Assembly: GCA_037134755.1 (NCBI GenBank)
Contig: JBAXLO010000005.1
Location: forward strand, 1 to 47,142
Source of the DNA: JBAXLO01 sp037134755
GTDB lineage: Bacteria > Bacteroidota > Bacteroidia > Bacteroidales > JACABE01
Reading direction: 5' to 3'
Length of the DNA: 47,142 nt
The position numbers and the translations under genes are program-made. The stretch's first letter is position 1; every line of letters starts with the position of its first letter. Positions 15,957 to 23,370 of this stretch are shown piece after piece. The notes beneath the pieces were generated by a model. That model was not told where the DNA came from. It worked only from the letters and a program-made list of their open reading frames with translations, and did no database searches.

Positions 15957-18863
15957 CTAATCATTTCTATCATGGAAACGACGAGGTCCGAAAGGATTGT
16001 CCATTTGATTTTCATCCGGTTTCTTACCTTTAAACTTGCTAAAACTATATGAAAAGCTAAGTAAGAAAAATCTTGGCAATGCATTTATTCTATCATCTTC
16101 CACATAGTTATCGGTTGTGGTACGCGAAATACTTTTGTTTTGTTGTAATAAATCATTTACCTGGAATTTAAACATTCCTTTCTTATTTTTAAATATAGTT
16201 TTAGAAATAAAACCATTCCAAATAGTAGTACTTAAGTTATATCCAGATCCATAACCATTATTTGTAGTATATGATATATCACTCCCGATTTTGAAATCTA
16301 ATGGAAGAGTATATTGGAAATTAAACCCTAATGTGTAATTAATATAATCTGTAGTAGGTTGGGTAGTTAAAGTATAACTAGCATTATAATAAGATATTTT
16401 TACACTAGGCCCGTAAATTAATTTATCACCATTATAGTTTAAACTGGTTCTTGCATTTGTATTAAAAGTACGGGTAAAATAACTCGTAGCATTCGAAAAA
16501 CTCACAGAATTAGTATAGGAAGTATTGGTAAAAAGATTAACTACATATTTTTTAATAGGTTTACCAATACCTGCAAAAGCACTTAACGAATAATATCCAT
16601 TTGCATTAACAGGTGTTACTATCTGTTGTCCTTGTGAATTATACTCCGTTTGGTTAGTTATTTTATTTAATGCATTTGAAAAATTCAAACGAGCAAAGAG
16701 AAAGCTGAAATTTGCAGGATTCATCGTGTTGTATGAGATGTTAATATTGTTATCAAATTCTGGTTTCAAAGCAGGATTCCCTCTTGTTATATATAATGGA
16801 TTCGAGTTATCTGGAATAGGCTGTAATTGCGATAAACTAGGTTCGTTACTACTCCCCCTGTACATAATTCTTAAACGTTTACCTTTGCGGGGATTAAAAT
16901 TAATATTAAACTGAGGCGAAAAATTAACTACTTTCTGCGTAAGCGTAGTGTCCTTGTTAAGCGCATACATAGCATGACTGGTAAGCTCAGAAGGTTCTAC
17001 CCCTAAACCAAACGTATAATCCCATTTCTCACGAAAAAACTTAATATTAACTCCCACTCTATTGTCAAGATAGGTGTTTTGATAATGATTAGTATAAGTA
17101 TAATCGATATTATTGGTATATGATTTACTAACGGTATCATAATTATATGCTTTTCTATCAGAATAACTATTGTCATAATTTAAACTGTAATCAAACTCCA
17201 TAACTACGCTTTCGCTAAGAGGTTCAGTGTACGAAAGTCTTGAAGAAAGATTAAAGTCACCTGTTTTATTATCCTTTTGTTGGTTAATAATAGATGCCCT
17301 CATTGTATCATTTTTAAGTAAGTCAGTGTTTGAAATGTTATAACTTTCGGAATTCGAAGTATTATAACTTGGCGTAACATCAAGAGATATTGTACGTCTA
17401 GGTTTATTAAAACGATGCCTGATTAATATTTGACTTGAATAATTATACACATAATTATTTACATAATTTAGATTACTACTCCCTGAATTAATAGTATCAT
17501 TTCTTTTGATAAATTTAGAATTAATAGTATCGTTTTCGAAGAAGGTTGCATAAGTACTATTTTGATTTGAATTAGATTCGGTAATCTTAATTTTAGGTCT
17601 GAATAAGATAGAATTCATTGAATCTATTCTATAATCAAATTCTAAATTCAGATTATGATTCTTATTTGTTGTCGAATTAGTTGAATTACTATTGTAAAAT
17701 GAATTTCCTAAAGTATCTGATAAAAAAGTTTGACGTGCACTAGTCTGAATTTTATCAGTTTCATTTTCTGTAAATAAATAACTTCCTGTAAAGCTGATCT
17801 TATGACCTATACTATCTCTGAAATTAGTCCCTAAAGAGTAGGATGTACTTATACCACTATTATTATTTGAGAATCCACCGGGCCCTCCTCTTCCCGGTCC
17901 ACCAGGACCTCCGGGACCACCGGAGTTTGATTGTCCTAAAGCAGAAAAATCACCAAACCTTATATTATTAATATTATTTGCTGTACCAATAATAGATAAT
18001 TGTGTTGATCCATTATACCAATTCATATTAGCACCGGCATCAAAACGATCTAATTTATTTGCCTGATTATTGTTATCATCATATTCTCCGCCAATTCCAC
18101 CGGTCATTTTTCCAAAAGTACCGTTTCTTCGACCAGGTTTCGTAATGAGATTCATAACTTTTTCAACACTTCCATCATCTACACCTGTAAAAACTGCTTG
18201 TTCGCTTTTGGAATCAATAACTTGAACTTTTTCAATCATATCAACAGGGATGTTTCTTGTTGCCATAACAGGATCATTACCAAAAAAAGGTTTTCCATCA
18301 ACCAGTACTTTTGTCACCTGAGTTCCATGCGCTGTAACTGCCCCATTATTATCAACTTCAACGCCTGGAAGCTTCTTTAATAAGTCCTCAACCATTGCAT
18401 TAGAGTCAGTTTTAAAAGAAGCTGCATTAAATTCAATAGTATCTTCCTTAACAACTATGGGAGCTGCATAATCTTCAATTACTACATCATCTAATTGCAC
18501 TGTTTGTTTTGATATTTTTATAGAACCAAGACTAATAACAGTGTTCGCTCCTGAAACAGTAATAGTTTTTGTCTTCTTACCATATGACATACTTGAAATT
18601 TCAAGGTCGTACTTTCCTGGTTGTACTTCATTAAATGAAAAGAATCCTTTATCATCAGTCATACCCGATTTAATGATATTCTTTCCGGATTGAGTTGTTA
18701 GAGCAACGCTAGAATACGGTATTGGCTTCCTACTGTTACTGTCAAGTAAAGTTCCTTTTATTACGTACTTAATCCCTTTTTGAGCGTAAGTATTATTATT
18801 TAAAAGTATAAAAGAAAAAAAAATAATACTAGAAAGTAATAATGTCCTGAAAGATTTTCTCAT
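15957..18863 (-). CDS. TonB-linked outer-membrane beta-barrel protein with carboxypeptidase-regulatory-like domain
   Basis: The start chosen is the Met at 18863 (MRKSFRTLLLSSIIFF...NNNTYAQ), which gives a proper signal peptide; an upstream in-frame Met at 18911 would put 16 hydrophilic residues before it. The 968 residues hold a CarboxypepD_reg-like domain (about 33-110), a plug-like domain (about 120-230; VLVDGKPFFGNDP, IEKVQVIDSKSE) and a long beta barrel of the OMP_b-brl type. A Gly-Pro collagen-like insert GGPGGPGGPGRGGPGG lies near residue 320 and a charged tail ends the protein. It has no SusD partner nearby, so its ligand is unknown; metal or peptide uptake is only a guess. A -7 box lies at 18943-18950. 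Confidence 0.85.
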   Translation of the reverse strand: MRKSFRTLLLSSIIFFSFILLNNNTYAQKGIKYVIKGTLLDSNSRKPIPYSSVALTTQSGKNIIKSGMTDDKGFFSFNEVQPGKYDLEISSMSYGKKTKTITVSGANTVISLGSIKISKQTVQLDDVVIEDYAAPIVVKEDTIEFNAASFKTDSNAMVEDLLKKLPGVEVDNNGAVTAHGTQVTKVLVDGKPFFGNDPVMATRNIPVDMIEKVQVIDSKSEQAVFTGVDDGSVEKVMNLITKPGRRNGTFGKMTGGIGGEYDDNNNQANKLDRFDAGANMNWYNGSTQLSIIGTANNINNIRFGDFSALGQSNSGGPGGPGGPGRGGPGGFSNNNSGISTSYSLGTNFRDSIGHKISFTGSYLFTENETDKIQTSARQTFLSDTLGNSFYNSNSTNSTTNKNHNLNLEFDYRIDSMNSILFRPKIKITESNSNQNSTYATFFENDTINSKFIKRNDTINSGSSNLNYVNNYVYNYSSQILIRHRFNKPRRTISLDVTPSYNTSNSESYNISNTDLLKNDTMRASIINQQKDNKTGDFNLSSRLSYTEPLSESVVMEFDYSLNYDNSYSDRKAYNYDTVSKSYTNNIDYTYTNHYQNTYLDNRVGVNIKFFREKWDYTFGLGVEPSELTSHAMYALNKDTTLTQKVVNFSPQFNINFNPRKGKRLRIMYRGSSNEPSLSQLQPIPDNSNPLYITRGNPALKPEFDNNINISYNTMNPANFSFLFARLNFSNALNKITNQTEYNSQGQQIVTPVNANGYYSLSAFAGIGKPIKKYVVNLFTNTSYTNSVSFSNATSYFTRTFNTNARTSLNYNGDKLIYGPSVKISYYNASYTLTTQPTTDYINYTLGFNFQYTLPLDFKIGSDISYTTNNGYGSGYNLSTTIWNGFISKTIFKNKKGMFKFQVNDLLQQNKSISRTTTDNYVEDDRINALPRFFLLSFSYSFSKFKGKKPDENQMDNPFGPRRFHDRND

Positions 18864-18942
18864 TTTTTGCAATTTTATTGAATGATTATTTAATTTAGAT
18901 ATATGTGACAACTATTAGTTTAATATCACTAAAAATATCGGG

Positions 18943-18950
18943 CAAAGGTA
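18943..18950 (-). promoter_or_regulatory. -7 box for the TonB-linked barrel gene
   Basis: The minus strand reads TACCTTTG, a TAnnTTTG match, 80 bases before the chosen start at 18863. The rest of the spacer 18951-19157 is AT-rich with nothing else recognised. Confidence 0.5.
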
Positions 18951-19157
18951 TTTCTAATTATTAACATAAACCCTATTTTAACAAAAAATTAGGTAAGTTG
19001 TATAAAATATACGGTAAAAGAATCAATTTTTAATGTGAATGTCCAATTTTGTTTTGAAGAATTTTTAAAAAACGATTCAAATTATCATAAATAAATAAAT
19101 TCAATTTTTTTTTAGTATTGTTTACTTTTAAGATAAGACAAAATCTTTTATTAAATA

Positions 19158-19871
19158 TTAATTATGTTTATAAGCTTTTGAAGCATCTAAAAAAGCTTGA
19201 GCTATAGCTATTGATCCAATATCATCAAGTTTCATTCGCTCAGGATGCCATTGAACACCTAGAAGAAAAGATTTGTTTTGTGGATTATTCCATTCTATAG
19301 CCTCTATTATTTTATCATCTGCAAAAGCTACAACTTTTAAATTTTTTGCTAGTATTTCAATTGCCTGATGATGAAAAGAGTTTACAATTGTATTATCTAC
19401 TTTATAAATGGTTTTTAATTTTGAATTATATTCAATAGTTATATTATGAAAACAAAGATTTTTTTGATCACCCTCTAATTTATGTTTTATACTTTTATCA
19501 AAATCTTCCTCAATATCTATGATAAGAGATCCTCCCATTGAAACATTTAATATCTGCTGTCCTCTACAAATTGCTAAAATTGGTATTTCTAAGTTAATTG
19601 ATTTGATTATTAACTCTAGTTCCAGTTCATCACGATATTTATCGATATTAAAACATCTGCTTTCTTGATCAATTTTACTATAGAACTCCGGATTAATATC
19701 ATTACCTCCACTTAATAATAGTCCTGAACAGTTTTTAATTTCTTCTATCGCATTGTTTTTTGATAATCCATAAAGATTAATACATTCAATGGTAGGATCA
19801 ACCATTTCAAGCCATATCTTATATAAAGGATAATTACCTATATTATCGCCTTTAGATATTGCAATTTTCAA
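19158..19871 (-). CDS. Gamma-glutamyl-gamma-aminobutyrate hydrolase family protein (class I glutamine amidotransferase fold)
   Basis: A 237-residue cytoplasmic hydrolase of the C26 peptidase/PuuD family. Residues 51-63 (LLLSGGNDINPEF) form the family's first signature. The nucleophile is Cys102 in ILAICRGQQILNVSMGGSL, the His is in LGVQWHPE near the C-terminus, followed by a Glu. Family members cleave gamma-glutamyl amides such as gamma-glutamyl-GABA or folate polyglutamates; the substrate here is unknown. It lies 45 bases after the CHU_C lipoprotein gene and may share its transcript. Confidence 0.88.
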   Translation of the reverse strand: MKIAISKGDNIGNYPLYKIWLEMVDPTIECINLYGLSKNNAIEEIKNCSGLLLSGGNDINPEFYSKIDQESRCFNIDKYRDELELELIIKSINLEIPILAICRGQQILNVSMGGSLIIDIEEDFDKSIKHKLEGDQKNLCFHNITIEYNSKLKTIYKVDNTIVNSFHHQAIEILAKNLKVVAFADDKIIEAIEWNNPQNKSFLLGVQWHPERMKLDDIGSIAIAQAFLDASKAYKHN

Positions 19872-19916
19872 AGTTGTGAAAAATTATTATGATAGAAAAT
19901 AATTCCTATGAAACTT

Positions 19917-20300
19917 TTATGGCTTTATATAAAGATACAAGGCACCAGTTCTGATGTGCTCTATTTCGTTCCATGTTTTATAATCAATATAAAAAGAATA
20001 ATTCCCCATAGGTTGAGCTACTCCTTGGTAAGTACCATACCAGATAAAATTCTTTTTTGTTGATTCAAAAACTTTAACTTGTGAAGAATCATTAAAAACC
20101 CTAACTAGAAAATGATTGCTGTCAATTAAATTATACTGATCATTAATAAACCAAGAGTCATTTACACCATCATTATCTGGAGAAAAAGTTCTTGGGATTA
20201 ATATTACATCATCATTATTTACTAATGGATCATTTTTTGAACATGAAAAAACAACAGTTAATAAGACTGTTATCATTATAAAAAACTTTATTCTTTTCAT
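19917..20300 (-). CDS. Small lipoprotein consisting of a CHU_C/gliding-associated C-terminal-like domain
   Basis: A 127-residue protein. MKRIKFFIMITVLLTVVFSC is a lipoprotein signal with the acylated Cys at 20. Almost all the rest (IPRTFSPDNDGVNDSWFI ... FIWYGTYQGVAQPMGNYSFYIDYKTW) matches the CHU_C domain that normally forms the T9SS type B sorting signal at the end of very large secreted proteins. Here it has no passenger and is a lipoprotein instead. It might be a decoy, a structural relative in the envelope, or a broken large gene; no remnants of a larger gene are seen upstream. A -7 box lies at 20336-20343. Confidence 0.8.
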   Translation of the reverse strand: MKRIKFFIMITVLLTVVFSCSKNDPLVNNDDVILIPRTFSPDNDGVNDSWFINDQYNLIDSNHFLVRVFNDSSQVKVFESTKKNFIWYGTYQGVAQPMGNYSFYIDYKTWNEIEHIRTGALYLYIKP

Positions 20301-20335
20301 TATAGTTGTGTTTTTTATTGTAAAAAATCAAGAAT

Positions 20336-20343
20336 CAAAATTA
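20336..20343 (-). promoter_or_regulatory. -7 box for the CHU_C lipoprotein gene
   Basis: The minus strand reads TAATTTTG, 36 bases before the start codon at 20300. Confidence 0.5.
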
Positions 20344-20652
20344 CTATTTTTTTTTGAATAAAAAATAAAACTTTAAAATTAAATTAAAAAAATATAAGTA
20401 ATATTACTTTTGATGAAAAAAGAACAATTATTTAGCATGATTATATTAGTATTAATTCTACATTGTCAATTTGTTAGAACTTAAATAATTTTATTTGCTG
20501 TATTATAATGAAACAATGTACTATTTTAGATCACATAAAACATTTAATCATTAACGTGCTATAATTACATGTGTTAAAAAGATATTTTTTGAAAACGACC
20601 TTCATATTGGGGCAATTATTATTATTATTATTATTATCTCATTTAGCTAATG

Positions 20653-20696
20653 TTGTCTGAAAATAAGCGACATATAACTTTGGCACGCGGTTTGTA
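20653..20696 (+). promoter_or_regulatory. Overlapping sigma54-like and housekeeping promoter signals
   Basis: TGGCACG at 20681-20687, four bases, then TTGTA at 20692-20696 is a close match to the sigma54 consensus TGGCACG-N4-TTGCW, with one difference at the -12 C. It overlaps a housekeeping-type signal: TTG at 20653-20655, 19 bases, TAACTTTG at 20675-20682. Either would transcribe into the terminator at 20762, from about 20706 (sigma54) or 20689 (housekeeping). Confidence 0.6.
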
Positions 20697-20705
20697 TATA
20701 TGTAA

Positions 20706-20794
20706 TTGCTTATTCAAAATAAGTTAATAATTTTATATTTTATCTTTTATCTTCAAGGGGGGAGGTTGCCAGAAATGGCAGCCTCTTTTTTTTT
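20706..20794 (+). ncRNA. Candidate small RNA, about 90-105 nt
   Basis: A short transcript is bounded by the promoter signals at 20653-20696 and the intrinsic terminator at 20762-20794. It holds a small hairpin CTTATT-CAA-AATAAG (20708-20722), an unpaired U/A-rich middle, then GGGG and the terminator stem. It contains no convincing ORF. It lies alone on the plus strand between minus-strand genes. The function and the exact 5' end are unknown. The flanking 20344-20650 is AT-rich with an ATT microsatellite near 20620 and shows no gene. Confidence 0.55.
20762..20794 (+). terminator. Intrinsic terminator of the small RNA candidate
   Basis: GAGGTTGCCA and TGGCAGCCTC pair (one G-U) around a GAAA tetraloop and are followed by nine T residues, a textbook rho-independent terminator. 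Confidence 0.92.
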
Positions 20795-20882
20795 GTATCT
20801 TTAGATTAAGATATATATATAGTTGTTTATTTCAAACACAAATAACTTTGGTAAGTATGGAATGTATGTAAATAAAAAAATT

Positions 20883-20914
20883 AAAGCCGTTATCAATATT
20901 TTGATAACGGCTTT
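20883..20914. terminator. Intrinsic terminator downstream of the DUF4270 gene
   Basis: A perfect 14-base stem AAAGCCGTTATCAA with a 4-base loop. On the minus strand it is followed by a T-rich stretch, fitting the end of the DUF4270 transcript, 43 bases after its stop. It could also act on the plus strand. Confidence 0.85.
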
Positions 20915-20957
20915 TAATATCTTTAGATATTTGAAGGCTGTATTTACAATATTTTTA

Positions 20958-22340
20958 TTATTTAATGATATTATACTTTAATTCTAACTTAATGCCTTTA
21001 TTGTCGGTTCCTTTCAACATCACACTGTTTGCTGTAGTTCTTCTGTTATCAACAAGTAGATATAAACCATAATCAATAAAAGTAGGGTCGGATGAATATG
21101 AATTTAATATTTGTTGTAGATATCTTGTAATACGTAATCTGTATTCTCTGGTAGAAGGATTATAAACACCGTCAAAGAAAGTTGAGCCTTCCATAATATC
21201 TGGTAGCAAAACTGTAGAACCATCAGCTAGTTTTCTCAGCATCGTAATATCTGTAGGTGGTGTGAAGTAATCATTAGCTTCAGCATTCTGAAAAACTAAC
21301 ACTGCTTCGTTTACAGTTACCTTTTGAGCTTTCCCTGTCTTATCTTTTAAAAGTTTATTTATGAAAGGTAGTTTCATTTTTACTTTAGTACCTCCCATTG
21401 CTTGAAGATATACATTTTGTTTGCCTAATGTTGTATCTTTTGTTACTCCTATTCCCAATTGATTCTTAAAACCGCTAGATGCATTATTATAACCATTATG
21501 ATCAAAATAATTATATTTGCCGCAATAAGTATCAATTAAAAAATTATATTGTAGTTGAGTAGTATCGGTAACATTGCTTGTGCCTTTATAATATAAGGTA
21601 AGATTAGTATATGCAGAAAGCAAATTGAAATACATAATAGAACCTTTGTTGAGCATCGAAGGACTTAATGGTTCGGTACGGATAAATAAACCTTTTATGT
21701 AGTTGTTAAAACTAGTATTATCTATTAAATTAGCAGCTGATGCATGCAAAAGTTTATTCCCGAAAAAAGAAGTAAACTTAACACGAAGCAATGCAGGATA
21801 TTTAACACCAGCAACTGTGACACTATCTTTTGCATTAGGAATAAAAGTCAAATCAGCTATTACTTTATCAAATTTAAAATATGATAATAATTGATTAGAA
21901 TAATATGCACTATCTAAAGCCATATTCTCAGAAACTTCAAAAACTTTTAAGTGTTGACTTGAGATTCTTTGCTGACTATTATTATATATACCGGTATATG
22001 GTAATGTTAAAACTAATGAATCAAATTTAGGAGCAGTGCCAAAACTGACATTGTTATTTGACAATCTGAATTGAGTGAAAATACTTGCTGTTGTAACTCC
22101 AAATATAGGGTCAACAATGCTGCCTAACAAATTGGGAGAATAATTGTCGGATCTTAATGAATCATCTATTACTGTATATGCCCAAACAGTACATGTGTCA
22201 GTATAAATAACATTTAATTTATTGCCAGTAGGCTGAAGATCCAGTCCTATGGAATCGGGTTCTTTTGAGCAAGCAATAAAAGAAATAACTAATAGTAGAA
22301 AAATAATAGTTTTCTGAAAGGAATTACAGTCTGTTTTCAA
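20958..22340 (-). CDS. DUF4270 family lipoprotein
   Basis: A 460-residue lipoprotein: the signal MKTDCNSFQKTIIFLLLVIS ends in a lipobox FIAC with Cys24 acylated. The following SKEPDSIGLDLQP and LLGSIVDPIFGVTTASIFTQFRL are the conserved start of DUF4270. The C-terminus is beta-rich (YGLYLLVDNRRTTANSVMLKG). The domain's function is unknown. It commonly accompanies the short glycogen synthase in Bacteroidota, and here it follows that gene by 36 bases, so the pair is probably one operon ended by the terminator at 20883-20914. Confidence 0.9.
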   Translation of the reverse strand: MKTDCNSFQKTIIFLLLVISFIACSKEPDSIGLDLQPTGNKLNVIYTDTCTVWAYTVIDDSLRSDNYSPNLLGSIVDPIFGVTTASIFTQFRLSNNNVSFGTAPKFDSLVLTLPYTGIYNNSQQRISSQHLKVFEVSENMALDSAYYSNQLLSYFKFDKVIADLTFIPNAKDSVTVAGVKYPALLRVKFTSFFGNKLLHASAANLIDNTSFNNYIKGLFIRTEPLSPSMLNKGSIMYFNLLSAYTNLTLYYKGTSNVTDTTQLQYNFLIDTYCGKYNYFDHNGYNNASSGFKNQLGIGVTKDTTLGKQNVYLQAMGGTKVKMKLPFINKLLKDKTGKAQKVTVNEAVLVFQNAEANDYFTPPTDITMLRKLADGSTVLLPDIMEGSTFFDGVYNPSTREYRLRITRYLQQILNSYSSDPTFIDYGLYLLVDNRRTTANSVMLKGTDNKGIKLELKYNIIK

Positions 22341-22376
22341 TTGCCAATGTTTATTATTAATAATCTAAAAAAACAA

Positions 22377-23201
22377 CTAAGAAAGAATAGTTTCGTTCAT
22401 TAGTACTTCGTCATAGAAATCTGAATAGGCATCAATATACTTGTCTTTTGCTTGAACTCCTAAAACCGGTTTGTCAACAATTCTAAGATAACTTAAGACA
22501 TCTTTATTTACATTATCACTTCCGATAATAATGCCATCTGAGAAATCTATTGCAGTTTTCATTAAGTTAACGAAGTTTGGGGTTTTATATTGCTTAACAT
22601 CTTTTGCAGTAATGCCAGGTAATTTAAGCTTAGTAGAGAAGTCTTTATTTAAAGTTTCCGTAAAATCATCATCATAAAGTGAAAAGATAACTTTAGTATC
22701 AGAAAACAATGGATTGTCTTTAAATGCTTTTTTAATATATAAAGGTATTAAACTCGTAAACCATCCATGACAATGTATCACATCCGGTGACCAACTGAGT
22801 TTTTTAACAGTTTCTACAACACCTCTGGCATAAAAGATAGCTCTTTCATCATTATCTTCATAAAACACATTGTTCTTATCAGCAAATTCACCTTTTCTTT
22901 GGAAGTAATCTTCGTTATCGATAAAATAAATCTGCATCCTTGCTGTTTGTATAGATGCAACTTTAATGATAAGTGGGTGATCACTATCGCTAATAATCAT
23001 GTTCATCCCTGACAGTCTAATTACTTCATGTAATTGACATCTTCTTTCGTTTATATTACCAAAGCGAGGCATAAAAGTTCTGATCTCTCGTCCCTTTTCC
23101 TGTATACCCTGTGGAAGAAAACGTCCTATGATTGACATTGGTGAGTCCTTTAAATAGGGTGTTATTTCTTGTGTTATAAACAATACTCTGCTTGTGCTCA
23201 T
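22377..23201 (-). CDS. Glycogen/starch synthase, short GT5-type protein
   Basis: A 274-residue protein starting MSTSRVLFITQEITPYLKD; this Met (23201) was chosen over an upstream in-frame one at 23303 because homology starts here and a -7 box at 23232-23239 lies in between. It resembles the N-terminal Rossmann domain of ADP-glucose glycogen synthases (EITPY, GREIRTFMPRFG, YARGVVETVKKLSWSPDVIHCHGWFTSLIPLYIK). The C-terminal nucleotide-sugar-binding domain of normal GT5 enzymes (about 470 residues) is missing, as in the short form usual in this phylum, so activity as a polymerase is uncertain. It is transcribed divergently from korA and precedes the DUF4270 gene. Confidence 0.82.
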   Translation of the reverse strand: MSTSRVLFITQEITPYLKDSPMSIIGRFLPQGIQEKGREIRTFMPRFGNINERRCQLHEVIRLSGMNMIISDSDHPLIIKVASIQTARMQIYFIDNEDYFQRKGEFADKNNVFYEDNDERAIFYARGVVETVKKLSWSPDVIHCHGWFTSLIPLYIKKAFKDNPLFSDTKVIFSLYDDDFTETLNKDFSTKLKLPGITAKDVKQYKTPNFVNLMKTAIDFSDGIIIGSDNVNKDVLSYLRIVDKPVLGVQAKDKYIDAYSDFYDEVLMNETILS

Positions 23202-23231
23202 TTTGAATTTATTTGACTTAGAAATATTTTG

Positions 23232-23239
23232 CAAAGTTA
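23232..23239 (-). promoter_or_regulatory. -7 box for the short glycogen synthase gene
   Basis: The minus strand reads TAACTTTG, 30 bases before the chosen start codon at 23201. It supports that start over the one at 23303. Confidence 0.55.
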
Positions 23240-23313
23240 CTAAAATTATAGCACAAAATGAATTAAAAAGAAAATGTTTTGAAAATAAAATAAAAAAAAG
23301 CAAATAATTAGCT

Positions 23314-23340
23314 TTGTTATATGATAAAAATGTAACTTTG
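23314..23340 (+). promoter_or_regulatory. Promoter of korAB
   Basis: TAACTTTG at 23333-23340 with TTG at 23314-23316, 16 bases apart, lies 30 bases before the korA start codon. The divergent gene has the same kind of box about 95 bases away. Confidence 0.6.
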
Positions 23341-23370
23341 CACCGTAATTATCAATAAAAAATCAATACA

